Below, in pieces: positions 1 through 8,189 of a stretch of DNA of 64,000 nucleotides (the first letter of the stretch is position 1; every line of letters begins with the position of its first letter). This DNA comes from CAZCVI01 sp964502145 (GTDB lineage Bacteria; Acidobacteriota; Aminicenantia; UBA2199): the NCBI GenBank assembly GCA_964502145.1, contig CAZCVI010000027.1, positions 19,027 through 83,026 of the forward strand, given 5' to 3'. The notes beneath the pieces are model-generated. The model was given only the letters and a program-made list of their open reading frames with translations. It did no database searches and was not told the origin of the DNA. A program made the translations under genes and the position numbers.

Positions 1-1613
1 TTGTACGCGCCACACAGGCCGAGACGTTCGGGGGTGATCATGCAGACATGATTGGGAGCAAACGATTGACATAACAAACAGGAATAAAAGGTATCCACCG
101 ATTCATCTGTCATCGATTCCAGGCGGCGGTTCCGTTCATCGTATACTTTGCGGGCCACTTTGATGCGCCGTTCCACTTCGTCGCCATCGGTAATCATAGT
201 TACTTTCACTTTATCCACAATAGCAGGATAATCGGAAAGAAATTTGGCATGAATGATTTCGCCGTAATGTTTGAGCCGTAAACCACGATCAAAACCACTT
301 TTGGACACGCGGGTCCAGATAATATCCCGCTGTCCCATGTGCCACAATCCCTCGGCACCATTGAGCAGGTGATGCATCTGCCGTTCTAAAATAGGTTCGA
401 AATCGGGTTGCATTTTACGCCCGGCTACTTCCACCCAAATCGCTAACGGTAAAGCGCTGCCCAACTCTACTTGATCAATATCAGGACCAATAACCTGGAT
501 ATCACCATCATTGATCTGGTCTATAGCTACGGAAGTGACAAACTCAAAACCCACGGTTTTATTACCACCGAATTCCACCTGCATATCACTCTTGCGAATC
601 CGTTCGCCCTCAAACGCAGGACCATAAGAAACAGGAATAGGCACCTTGGTAATATTAATTTTACAGCCGCGTACTTCCAGGGCTTTTTCCACCATGTTTT
701 CAATGGGCACACCGGAAACGACATGCTCATACGTGCAAATTCCAGTAGGAAGAATCTGGCCGATCTCGGTTTCAGAAATGGTGGGAAAACCAAAATTAAT
801 GGCCCCGGCAGCCTGGGCATGTTTTTCATCGTCTACCGGACCAAACGCCAACACAAAAGCAAAGACACGGTTCTTATTATAACTGAGAATCTTGCGAAAA
901 TCTCCGGGATGTGCCCCACCAAAAGAGAGCGCGGCACGGGTAGCGAAACCCAGGGCATGAATACAAGAGGTGACATCATCACCAAAAGGTACGAGACGGG
1001 TATCCCAGCCGAGCTGAACGCCCTCTTCTTGCAACTGCTGGGCCATGGACTTGCCATCGGTACTGGCGGCGAGGAAAACGTAGAGATTCTTCTCCTGCAA
1101 TTGCCGGGCAATCTTCACGGCGATTTCATTGGTGGGACAATAGCCCACACAAGCGGCAAAACCGGGGGCTGTGCCATCGACAAATTCAATACCCCGTTCG
1201 CGCATAATAACATCATTGGCCGCACCTAACCACAGATGATGTTCATCCGGGTTCGTTTCCGCTAAATAAGGAATAGGTGTGCGGGTGTATTTGATCGCCT
1301 CAATGATTTCATCCGCAAACAACGCCGCCATACCCGCATCCAAGGTATTACCGAGGTAAGGCAACCACATGTGATCCGTGGGCATGGGCGGCAACAACTG
1401 TTTGGCTTCCGCCAGCAATTGTTGCAAGCCACCCAGGGTATTTATTTTTAAACCCAACATCCCGTAAGCAATGGGCAGGTAATAGGCAGTATTGGGGAAC
1501 TCCACCTTGGTATCGGCGGACTTTTCCAACAAAGCCCGCTGCAATTCTTCTTCAGCGCGTGCCACTAATTTATGAGCCCCGCGAATGGCTCGTGTGGAAA
1601 TTATCTTTGACAT
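1..1613 (-). CDS. acsB: Acetyl-CoA synthase (CO-methylating), partial, C-terminus beyond window
   Basis: About 537 codons of the catalytic subunit that joins a methyl group from the corrinoid protein, CO from CODH and CoA into acetyl-CoA. The gene runs off the left edge, so roughly the last quarter of a usual ~730-residue protein is missing. Close to the edge (about positions 1-90, minus strand) the A-cluster ligands are visible as C-x2-C-x8-C-x9-C in SCLLCQSF...HVC...GLC, exactly the spacing of Cys506/509/518/528 in the Moorella enzyme. The start ATG at 1613 is preceded by GAGGTG (1621-1626), and only 14 bp separate it from the cooS stop, so the two are co-transcribed. The N-terminal part matches the CODH-contacting domain of the family by general character. 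Antisense ORFs in this stretch are shadows. Confidence 0.95.
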   Translation of the reverse strand, partial: MSKIISTRAIRGAHKLVARAEEELQRALLEKSADTKVEFPNTAYYLPIAYGMLGLKINTLGGLQQLLAEAKQLLPPMPTDHMWLPYLGNTLDAGMAALFADEIIEAIKYTRTPIPYLAETNPDEHHLWLGAANDVIMRERGIEFVDGTAPGFAACVGYCPTNEIAVKIARQLQEKNLYVFLAASTDGKSMAQQLQEEGVQLGWDTRLVPFGDDVTSCIHALGFATRAALSFGGAHPGDFRKILSYNKNRVFAFVLAFGPVDDEKHAQAAGAINFGFPTISETEIGQILPTGICTYEHVVSGVPIENMVEKALEVRGCKINITKVPIPVSYGPAFEGERIRKSDMQVEFGGNKTVGFEFVTSVAIDQINDGDIQVIGPDIDQVELGSALPLAIWVEVAGRKMQPDFEPILERQMHHLLNGAEGLWHMGQRDIIWTRVSKSGFDRGLRLKHYGEIIHAKFLSDYPAIVDKVKVTMITDGDEVERRIKVARKVYDERNRRLESMTDESVDTFYSCLLCQSFAPNHVCMITPERLGLCGAY

Positions 1614-1627
1614 AGCGTTTCACCTCG

Positions 1628-3559
1628 TTATATTTCTAATTCTCGTCTCATTTCCATATCGTACAGGACACGTTCTTTGCCACCGGCAATGCCCAGTTTC
1701 TCCCGTTTATGATTGATATGGTCGATCATTAAAGCCGCCATTTTGCCAGGGTCTGGTTCCACCGCCCATTTCCCGCCCAGAACCTCTTCGATCTCTTTGA
1801 AGATATAATTGCTGAATACGGGGCTACCCAACACGGGCAAACCGACACCAAAAACAGTGTACACGCCAGAAGCGACAAAATAATGGCCAATGGCAATGGC
1901 TTTTTCACTCATCCATTCGGGTGCGGCACCAGCCACTGGCAGATCGGAAATATCTTTACCAAGCCCTCCGGTACGTACCATCTCGGAAAGTGCAACCAAG
2001 ATTCGACTATTATCAACACAGGACCCGGAATGCAAAACAGGGGGAATGCCAACCGTGCGACACACCTCGGCCAATCCTTTGCCGGCATATTTTTCAGCGG
2101 CATCGGGAGAAAGGAAACCAGCTTTGGCACAGGCAATGGCAGAACAGCCGGTTTGTACCACCAGGATATCATTGGCAATTAATTCTTGCACCAGGTCGAC
2201 GTGCTGTTTGTCGTGGGTCACCTTGGGATTGCCGCAACCCACGACACCGGCCACACCCTTGATACGCCCGTTGATAATGTTTTCATTCAACGGCCCATAA
2301 GAACCCCGGAAGCGTCCGCCCAGCATATAAGTAATGGCTTCATGACTGAACCCGGCGACGAGGTCCATCTTCTGCTTGGGAATATCGATGGCCCGACGGT
2401 TAGGGAAATTCAAAATAGCAGCAGTGATGATCTCTTTGGCGGTTTGCAACGCGGTATGCTCGGAGAAGGCGAAGTGCTCGGCTTCGGGGATACGGCCTTT
2501 GGGGGAGGTAGTGACCAGTTTGGTATGAAAACATTTGCATATAGCGGGCAGGGCAGGCATAATACATTGCACATCCACTACCATTGCTTCCACCGCACCC
2601 GTGGCAATCGCCAGTTCCTGTTGCAACATGTTCCCCGCAATAGGTAGCCCGTGACGCAAGAGGATTTCATTGGCCGTGCAACAAATACCCGCCAGATTGA
2701 TGCCATTAGCGCCCTTGGATTTCGCCAGTGCCAGCATTTCCGGGTCTTTCGCAGCCACGGCCATCATTTCCGAAAGTGCCGGTTCATGACCGTGAATCAA
2801 TACATTCACCTGAGTCTCGGAAAGTACGCCGAGGTTAACCTGTCCGCGAATAGGAGAAGGGGTACCAAAAAGAATATCCTGGAGTTCGGTGGCGATCATA
2901 GAACCGCCCCAGCCATCGGCCAAAGCGGTACGGGCGCCATGCATGATCAGATTGCGATGATCTTGGTCCACGCCCATGTTCGTGCGATGCATCATCTCGA
3001 CGATTTCGCGATCAATGCCACGGGGCACAATATCCAGTTTGCGCCACAAGGCTTGGCGGGCTTCCGGGGCTTTTTTAATAAAAGCCAATTCGCCATCTTG
3101 CCTGCCGAAATCAGCCAGGGCCCGTTGTGCCACATCAATGGCAATATCTTCCTTGCTGCGCCCGCTAATGGGAATCTCAAAGAACTGGGCGACGCTATGA
3201 AGTTTCGCCACATCTTTGATCGTATACCCGGCTTTTTCATTCCTGGCAGCCAGGAGCAAGGTATTGGCGACATCGCGGCCATGATCAGAATGGGCAGCGG
3301 AACCAGCGGCTATCATGCGACAGAAATTCCGTGCCACCATGATTTCAGCAGTAATACCACACACGCCTTGCTTGGGACCATTGCCAAAGGGATCGATGCG
3401 ACAGGGTCCCATAAAACAATTGCGGCAACAAATGCCCAGTTCACCGAAACCGCAGTGTGGTTCCTGTTGTTCGGCACGGTCCCAAACGGTTTCGATACCT
3501 TGTTGACTGGTTTTCTCCAGCATATAGTTAACGGATTGGTCGATACTCTTTTGACTCAT
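1628..3559 (-). CDS. cooS: Anaerobic carbon monoxide dehydrogenase catalytic subunit (Ni-Fe)
   Basis: 643 residues, normal length for CooS/AcsA. It interconverts CO and CO2 at the Ni-Fe-S C-cluster in the cytoplasm and supplies CO to AcsB encoded just downstream. All metal ligands can be placed: N-terminal Cys36, 44, 45, 48, 53 and 67 correspond with a constant offset of three to the D- and B-cluster cysteines of Carboxydothermus CODH-II. C-cluster ligands appear in GHEPALSEM (His), GICCTANE, VDVQCIMP, GCGNPKVTHD, QTGCSAIAC and HSGSCVDN. No ligand is missing, so the enzyme should be active. A 208-bp gap holding a 9-bp repeat array separates it from the flavoprotein gene upstream. Confidence 0.97.
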   Translation of the reverse strand: MSQKSIDQSVNYMLEKTSQQGIETVWDRAEQQEPHCGFGELGICCRNCFMGPCRIDPFGNGPKQGVCGITAEIMVARNFCRMIAAGSAAHSDHGRDVANTLLLAARNEKAGYTIKDVAKLHSVAQFFEIPISGRSKEDIAIDVAQRALADFGRQDGELAFIKKAPEARQALWRKLDIVPRGIDREIVEMMHRTNMGVDQDHRNLIMHGARTALADGWGGSMIATELQDILFGTPSPIRGQVNLGVLSETQVNVLIHGHEPALSEMMAVAAKDPEMLALAKSKGANGINLAGICCTANEILLRHGLPIAGNMLQQELAIATGAVEAMVVDVQCIMPALPAICKCFHTKLVTTSPKGRIPEAEHFAFSEHTALQTAKEIITAAILNFPNRRAIDIPKQKMDLVAGFSHEAITYMLGGRFRGSYGPLNENIINGRIKGVAGVVGCGNPKVTHDKQHVDLVQELIANDILVVQTGCSAIACAKAGFLSPDAAEKYAGKGLAEVCRTVGIPPVLHSGSCVDNSRILVALSEMVRTGGLGKDISDLPVAGAAPEWMSEKAIAIGHYFVASGVYTVFGVGLPVLGSPVFSNYIFKEIEEVLGGKWAVEPDPGKMAALMIDHINHKREKLGIAGGKERVLYDMEMRRELEI

Positions 3560-3630
3560 GTGTACTCCAGTGTTTATGGTTTAGTAGTATTAATAAATTG
3601 TCTGTTATTACCCAAAATTGGGTGAAGCTT

Positions 3631-3691
3631 GTGGGAGTTATGTGAAGAATGGGAATTATGGGAAGAATGGGAATTATGGGAGGAATGGGAT
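3631..3691. repeat. 9-bp-period array, GGGAATTAT/GGGAAGAAT units
   Basis: About six units of 9 bp alternate between GGGAATTAT and GGGAAGAAT or GGGAGGAAT in the gap between the flavoprotein gene and cooS. The same units form the arms of the palindromic element at 43225-43379. Only one arm is present here and no clear terminal inverted repeats are seen, so it looks like a partial copy. It would lie in the cooS leader if the operon is transcribed through. Confidence 0.75.
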
Positions 3692-3767
3692 ACATGCCAC
3701 TGCGGCCCAGAATCTTTTTTCTTTTTCCTAACTTCATAGCTTCCTAACTTCTTAATTTCCATCTTTT

Positions 3768-5057
3768 TCACAGTAGATGACTATTGTAATAACGGTCGAG
3801 GTCGGGTGTGCCGCCGTATTTTAGCACTTTGCCAAAATCAAAACGCTCGCTTAACAATTCGTGGGCGAATTGGGAGACATCCATTTTGCGACGGATGATA
3901 GACAGCAACACACCGGCGTTGGTGATACGGCCTAACAAAATCATCCCTTTGACGCGGTTATCGCTGCCAATGACAATCTTCTTATATAAGCGCCGATCCG
4001 GTTGATTGAGTACCAGCACCTTGTATTTGGATTCATCTTCTGGCGCAGTCAAGCCAAAAGAGATCAAGGAGGTATTATACACATTCAAGGCATTCATGCC
4101 AATCGTGCCGTCATAGGGTGTTTTTTGTCCGATCATATTCAAACCAGCCACATGGCCTTGTTGCATGGCACAGGTCCACAGGGCATTGACAGTATAATCT
4201 TCCAAGGTAATATCAAAACTTTCAGCCACATCCCCGGCAGCATAGACATTTTCTTCATCCGTTTGCATATAGGTATTGGTGCGAATGCCCTCCTTGGTGA
4301 CAATAGCTGTGCCCTTTACCAGTTGGGTATTGGGTTTTACACCTTTGGCAGCAATCAATAAATCACACTCCAACTCTTCGCCACGATCCGTTTTCACGCC
4401 CGTCAAGCGGCCCTTTTTGGAAAGCACTTTTTTCACATCCCGTTGATGCAACACCTGGATATTGTTTTCCATTAATTGGTCTGAGATAATGCGGGAGGCA
4501 TTGTAATCAATCATCTGCGACAACACACTATTAGAACGTATCAGCATCGTGGTTTTCACACCGCAAGTGCTCAATGCTATGGCCGCCTTAACGCCAATCA
4601 AGCCGCCACCCAACACAATGGCCTGTTTGATATCGGGAATGCGGGCTTTGAGAGTTTCCGCATCGTCCCAAGTGCGTAGCATAAAAATTCCATCCACATT
4701 ATTAGGAATACCATCGGGTAACTTAGCTGCGGCACCCGTGGCAATGAGCAAGCGATCATAGGGAAAACTCTGGCCATTGGCACAGGTCACAAGCCGTTTG
4801 CTGGTATTCAGTGCCACCACGCGGAATGGAGCCCCTGCATGTAATTCCACCTTCATCTTGTGATGAAAATCCGCTTCTCGGAAGAGCAACGATTCCTTGG
4901 TATTTGTTCCCGCCAAATAATAGGACAACAAACACCGGGAATAAAGAGGGTGTCCTTCATCCGACAATTGGACAATGGAACTGGTTTGATCATGGTGACG
5001 AATCGCCTCGACAGCGGCAGTACCTGCCGCGCTATTTCCAATTATAACAATATTCAT
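3768..5057 (-). CDS. FAD-dependent NAD(P)/ferredoxin-type oxidoreductase of the CODH cluster
   Basis: 429-residue pyridine nucleotide-disulfide oxidoreductase family protein. N-terminal FAD-binding motif IVIIGNSAAGTAAVEA, a central second dinucleotide-binding motif VLGGGLIGVKAAIAL (about residues 150-165) and the late FAD motif AAGDVAE are all present. There is no CxxxxC redox-active disulfide, so it resembles NADH:rubredoxin-oxidoreductase or nitrite reductase NAD(P)H-subunit type flavoproteins. The longer ORF beginning at 5165 lies inside cooF; the start at 5057 gives an ATGA overlap with the cooF stop and is preferred. A cooS-cooF-flavoprotein trio is a known arrangement in CO-oxidising anaerobes, where the flavoprotein is thought to move electrons between CooF and NAD(P); that role is inferred here. 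Confidence 0.88.
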   Translation of the reverse strand: MNIVIIGNSAAGTAAVEAIRHHDQTSSIVQLSDEGHPLYSRCLLSYYLAGTNTKESLLFREADFHHKMKVELHAGAPFRVVALNTSKRLVTCANGQSFPYDRLLIATGAAAKLPDGIPNNVDGIFMLRTWDDAETLKARIPDIKQAIVLGGGLIGVKAAIALSTCGVKTTMLIRSNSVLSQMIDYNASRIISDQLMENNIQVLHQRDVKKVLSKKGRLTGVKTDRGEELECDLLIAAKGVKPNTQLVKGTAIVTKEGIRTNTYMQTDEENVYAAGDVAESFDITLEDYTVNALWTCAMQQGHVAGLNMIGQKTPYDGTIGMNALNVYNTSLISFGLTAPEDESKYKVLVLNQPDRRLYKKIVIGSDNRVKGMILLGRITNAGVLLSIIRRKMDVSQFAHELLSERFDFGKVLKYGGTPDLDRYYNSHLL

Positions 5058-5539
5058 GGTACCGACACCTCCACTGGATATTCTTCCTCTTCCATAAAGA
5101 CCAGCGCTCCCGTGGGGCAGGCAGTCACGCAGGCTGGAGTTTCCAGGCCGTGGCAATGATCGCATTTTAACGCGCGGTGTCCTTCTTCATCCACCACAAT
5201 AGCACCCACCGGACAGACCATCACGCAGGACCAGCAGCCCACACATTTAGTGGCGTCCATCACCGTCTCGCCGCTTTTTTCGTCCTTGCGAATGCCCCCG
5301 GCAATGCACGCTTGCACACACAATGCGTCCTCGCAATGGCGGCATTGGACCGCAATGCCCCGGGTTCGTTGTAATGTGCCCGCGCCATCAATATATTCAA
5401 TACGAATACGTTGTTTGGGTAATTTTTCTTCCTGTAAGGCTCCGATCAAGTTCTGCGATTGCGAATGAGCCACAGCGCAGGCAAGCTCACAGGAACGGCA
5501 ACTCATACAATCCTGAATCCGACATACAATCTTTTTCAT
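5054..5539 (-). CDS. cooF: CooF-like 4x[4Fe-4S] electron-transfer protein
   Basis: 161 residues, of which about 20 are cysteines in polyferredoxin motifs: CRIQDCMSCRSCELAC at the N-terminus, CRHCEDALCVQAC, CVGCWSCVMVCPVGAI and CDHCHGLETPACVTACPTGA. Four [4Fe-4S] clusters are expected, as in CooF/HycB/DmsB-type subunits. It should accept electrons from CooS and pass them to the flavoprotein whose start codon overlaps its stop (ATGA). GGAGG lies about 10 nt before the ATG. No signal peptide, so cytoplasmic. Confidence 0.93.
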   Translation of the reverse strand: MKKIVCRIQDCMSCRSCELACAVAHSQSQNLIGALQEEKLPKQRIRIEYIDGAGTLQRTRGIAVQCRHCEDALCVQACIAGGIRKDEKSGETVMDATKCVGCWSCVMVCPVGAIVVDEEGHRALKCDHCHGLETPACVTACPTGALVFMEEEEYPVEVSVP

Positions 5540-5548
5540 ATTTTATTT

Positions 5549-5585
5549 GCCTCCGGCGGCCAAAACCCTTTTTGGAAAAAGGGTT
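5549..5585 (-). repeat. Hairpin plus GGCCGCCGGAGGC tag, copy 1
   Basis: A 10-bp perfect stem (AACCCTTTTT / AAAAAGGGTT, 5564-5585, 2-nt loop) sits directly next to the 13-nt tag GCCTCCGGCGGCC (5549-5561). The tag in the other orientation, again next to an A/T-flanked hairpin of different sequence, occurs at 8139-8174 and 13031-13062. The stem ending in T-runs looks like an intrinsic terminator; the constant tag is not explained by that. It lies just upstream of cooF. Confidence 0.7.
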
Positions 5586-5821
5586 CTGGACTCCCAAAAA
5601 CTTTTGTTTCTACTGTACTTCCAGCGACCTGAATACAAAAAAAATAGCCTAAATTCAAAGGATGATTATAACACAGATTCCCATTGATTTCAAAAAAAGA
5701 AAATGAATTGGTTCACCGCCACCACTTCCCTATTGTTAACCCTCCAATTGGAAAGACTCATTTTCAAAAAAGCGGTTAACGGAGGGTTGACTTTTTCTAT
5801 TCCGTTTTTGTACGTTCCCCA

Positions 5822-6000
5822 TGAATTCACCGCCAAGTTTCAGAAAAAACTGGACTATCTGGACATAATGGACATTCTGGACTTACTGGACTTCACAAAA
5901 CCTTTGATTTTTCCAGCTTGTCCAGTAAGTCCAGTATGTCCAGATAGTCCAGCCTGCCACGGTTATCCGTGGCTCTTTTTAAATTTTGACGGTGAATCCA
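5822..6000. mobile_element. MITE-like palindromic element with 9-bp units, copy A
   Basis: Left end TGAATTCACCGCCAAGTTT (5822-5840) is matched by an inverted, slightly diverged right end at 5981-6000. Inside, a left arm (5850-5891) built of 9-bp units TGGACTATC, TGGACATAA, TGGACATTC, TGGACTTAC pairs with a right arm (5920-5952). A short GC hairpin with a T-tract follows (5956-5980). A near-identical element is at 45132-45310. No transposase ORF fits inside, so any mobility would need a helper. Calling it mobile is inference from ends and dispersion. Confidence 0.65.
5956..5980 (+). terminator. Intrinsic terminator-like hairpin inside element A
   Basis: GCCACGG-TTAT-CCGTGGC followed by TCTTTTT. 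The stem is 7 bp and perfect, and the same hairpin is conserved in the copy at 45266-45290. The form is that of a Rho-independent terminator reading rightwards. Confidence 0.6.
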
Positions 6001-6088
6001 GGTTCCCCCCCAGTATGGTATTCCTCGTCTACATATGCAGATAGGAATAAGCCCCCGGTTTCTTCCTGCCTTTGAGAATTGGGATAAC

Positions 6089-6156
6089 GTAGACGCGGCG
6101 TCCCGCCGCATTAATGGGCAGAAAAATGAAATAATGCGGCAGGATGCCGCGTCTAC
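6089..6156. repeat. Facing pair of hairpin repeats (GTAGACGCGGC type)
   Basis: Two 25-bp arms, 6089-6113 and 6132-6156, are inverted copies with two mismatches and an 18-bp spacer. Each arm is itself a mini-hairpin with stem GCGGC/GCCGC around ATCCT. Related copies at 10318-10342 and 31008-31057 have the stem GCGCC/GGCGC instead, a compensatory change that keeps pairing. Confidence 0.75.
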
Positions 6157-6216
6157 AGTGGAAGAAACAGAATTAAGTAACACCATCATCCAGGGTGATT
6201 CTTTTGAAGTGTTGGA

Positions 6217-6264
6217 GCAATTGATAATTATTGCCAGACGGTCGTATTTTAATTCCATTTCCAC
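6217..6264 (-). pseudogene. Duplicated cooC fragment
   Basis: About 48 bp match 7533-7580 inside cooC with only a few differences. Translated on the minus strand it gives MELKYDRLAIIIN, the same peptide as in CooC. It is too short to function and lies 1.1 kb from the intact gene, so it marks a past duplication or rearrangement in this part of the operon. Confidence 0.75.
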
Positions 6265-6456
6265 AGGCGGATAAAAAAGATTTTGTATTAAGAAAAATGA
6301 AACCATAGCAAGAAAAAAAGAGCAAGGGAAGTAAAAATTAAAAACAAAAAATGAAAAATGCGAGGCGTCCTGCTGGCAGATTTTGATTTGGACGATTGTG
6401 AAAAATTTGAAAAATTGGGTGTTGACAAATGAGAGAGTATGTTTTAGAATTAATAG

Positions 6457-6791
6457 ATGGCTAAAGGTGATGATATACAAGAAAGACTTATAAATTTTGC
6501 GGTAGATATTGTCAATATAAGTTCAAAATTGCCGAAAACGATGGCAGGCAATCATATTTCTCAGCAATTATTGCGCAGTGGAACTTCTCCAGCCCCCAAT
6601 TACGCGGAAGCAAGAGGCGATGAAAGTACCAAAGACTTTGTTCATAAAATGAATCAAAAGTCTGGCTCCAAATAGCCTCCAGAAGCAAAATCGTCAATGA
6701 ATCCGATTTAACCCACCTATTCACCGAATGCCAAGAACTCCGAAATATCGTCGGAGCATCCATCAGAACAACACTCAAGGTAGTTGGATAA
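6457..6791 (+). pseudogene. Broken four-helix-bundle (23S rRNA intervening-sequence type) protein
   Basis: The first frame (6457-6675) encodes ERLINFAVDIVNISSKLPKT, then a segment containing QLLRSGTSPAPNYAEARGDE, characteristic of the 23S rRNA intervening-sequence-like four-helix family. It then stops shortly after DFVHKMN. The natural C-terminal half continues in another frame from about 6660 to the TAA at 6789-6791 (VWLQIASRSKIVNES and ELRNIVGASIRTT). The residues that normally join the halves are missing, so a small deletion plus frameshift has broken the gene. Intact relatives are about 115-125 residues; their function is not well established. Confidence 0.8.
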
Positions 6792-6814
6792 ATCGAAAAG
6801 GATAAATAATCATC

Positions 6815-7243
6815 ATGAGCAAAATAAAATTATTCGAAAGTAAGCAAGTCAGAATGCAGTGGGATGAAAAAAAAGAGAGATGGTTTTTTGCAGTTATTGA
6901 CGTAATAGAGATAATTTCAGAGAGTGATCGACCAAGAAAATATTGGAATGATTTAAAGAAGAAATTGAACCAAGAAGGCTATCTTGAAGTGTCCGAAAAA
7001 ATCGGACAGTTGAAAATGATAGCCAAAGATGGCAAAATGAGAGATACCGATGTGGCAGACACGGAAACTCTTCTTAGAATCGTACAATCGATCCCTTCTC
7101 CAAAAGCCGAACCATTTAAGAGGTGGCTCGCCATGGTCGGATACGAAAGGATAGAAGAAATCGAGGACCCGGAGTTGGCATCAAGACTATCTGTTCCTCC
7201 TCCATGCATAACATCGTTTTTCAATTCGTCAGGCAGTGACTGA
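6815..7243 (+). pseudogene. Truncated BRO-N / phage antirepressor-like protein
   Basis: 142 codons. Residues 1-120 look like a BRO-N (prophage antirepressor) domain: MSKIKLFESKQVRMQWDEKK, FFAVIDVIEIISESDRPRKY, then FKRWLAMVGYERIEEIEDPE. Family members continue for another 100 or more residues after this point. Here the reading frame instead enters unrelated sequence at about 7190 and stops at 7243. The last 20 or so residues (SVPPPCITSF...) have no family resemblance. The downstream piece reads on the minus strand as the start of a different short frame (MGRLEKFADQLAHDG), which I do not recognise. Likely a deletion or fusion remnant rather than a working gene. Confidence 0.7.
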
Positions 7244-7334
7244 CGAATTGCTTTCGGGATCAGAATACTCCCATCATGTGCCAGTTGATCGGCGAATTTT
7301 TCCAGCCTTCCCATAATCCATCTTATTTTAATGA

Positions 7335-8102
7335 TTAATTCATAACCAGAAACTGCTGGAGAAAGAGGTCCAGTTTAACGGCGATAGGATTTTCATCGGG
7401 AAAAAGCAGCAGGTTTTTGCCAGTTTCGCCGAATTCTGCCAGTTCGGCGTCTTCTGGCAGGCCAATTAAGAAATCTGCACCCACTGTGGATTGAAGTTCT
7501 TGGGCGCGGGGTGGTAATTCATGGTGGCGCAAGCGATTGATAATTATCGCCAGACGGTCGTATTTTAATTCCATTTCCAAAGCCAGATCAAAGAGGCGTT
7601 TGATGGTTTCCAAGCCTCGTTGGGAGGGGTCGGTGACCATAATCAATAGGTCCACCTTTTGCACAATGCGGCGGGAGAGGTTTTCTAAGCCAGCTTCATT
7701 GTCTAACACGACATAGGGATATTGGGAGGAAATCTCCGTTAAGACAGATTTTAGTACATTATTGGCGTAACAGTAACAGCCGGGGCCTTCGGGGCGGCCC
7801 ATGGCGATGAGGTCGAAGTTTTCTGCTTCAACAAGGGTTTCTGCGATCTTCATTTCCAATAACTGTTGTTTGGCAATGCCTGTGGACAAACCTTTTCCAG
7901 CGATTTCGCGGGCTTCTTCGCGGATGCTGCCCACCGTTTTCTCTGCTTTTACGCCAAGGGTTTCATCCAAGCAGGTATTGGGATCTGCATCGACAGCCAG
8001 AATGGGCACACAACCACGGTGAATCAATCGTTGAATCAATAAAGCGGCCACCGTGGTTTTCCCCACGCCCCCTTTCCCTGTAATCGCCAGCAAACAACTC
8101 AT
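7335..8102 (-). CDS. cooC: CODH maturation ATPase CooC
   Basis: 255-residue MinD/SIMIBI-type P-loop ATPase. Deviant Walker A ITGKGGVGKTTVAA lies at residues 7-20. The sequence VDADPNTCLDETLG and the switch-like LDNEAGLENLSR are typical of the CooC family. The metal-binding CxC appears in GPGCYCYANN, equivalent to the nickel-binding pair in Carboxydothermus CooC1. It is expected to dimerise and insert Ni into the C-cluster of CooS. The gene is in line with the CODH operon but separated from cooF by 1.8 kb of debris. A GGAG-type ribosome site precedes the ATG at 8102. Confidence 0.92.
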   Translation of the reverse strand: MSCLLAITGKGGVGKTTVAALLIQRLIHRGCVPILAVDADPNTCLDETLGVKAEKTVGSIREEAREIAGKGLSTGIAKQQLLEMKIAETLVEAENFDLIAMGRPEGPGCYCYANNVLKSVLTEISSQYPYVVLDNEAGLENLSRRIVQKVDLLIMVTDPSQRGLETIKRLFDLALEMELKYDRLAIIINRLRHHELPPRAQELQSTVGADFLIGLPEDAELAEFGETGKNLLLFPDENPIAVKLDLFLQQFLVMN

Positions 8103-8138
8103 CTCATTACTCCATATAAAAGCTTTTGGAAGTCCAGA

Positions 8139-8174
8139 AACCTTTTCTCGAAAAGGTTTTTGGCCGCCGGAGGC
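8139..8174 (+). repeat. Hairpin plus GGCCGCCGGAGGC tag, copy 2
   Basis: AACCTTTT-CTCG-AAAAGGTT (8139-8158) followed by the tag at 8162-8174, between the two CooC-type genes. The tag is identical to copies 1 and 3, but the hairpin arms differ in sequence while keeping the same form. Confidence 0.7.
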
Positions 8175-8189
8175 ATAAGAGACAATCCT

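Larger units (their letters stand above)
5540..6456. other. Intergenic region inside the CODH/ACS operon, repeats and debris
   Basis: No intact gene is supported in this stretch. It holds the hairpin-tag repeat (5549-5585), an inverted pair AACCCTCC/GGAGGGTT (about 5739-5788), a complete palindromic element (5822-6000), a pair of facing hairpin repeats (6089-6156), a duplicated fragment of cooC (6217-6264) and an A-rich stretch (about 6275-6360) that resembles 10193-10265. The 195-aa minus-strand frame across it is a chance frame through these repeats. Confidence 0.7.

Noticed and set aside
471..1229. 252-aa plus-strand ORF opposite acsB
   Set aside because: Shadow of the acsB frame, whose A-cluster motif is exact.
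2651..3625. 324-aa plus-strand ORF opposite cooS
   Set aside because: Antisense shadow of a gene with full metal-ligand conservation; no family resemblance or ribosome site.
5893..6480. 195-aa minus-strand ORF
   Set aside because: It runs through a palindromic element, a hairpin pair and the duplicated cooC fragment; no coherent protein.
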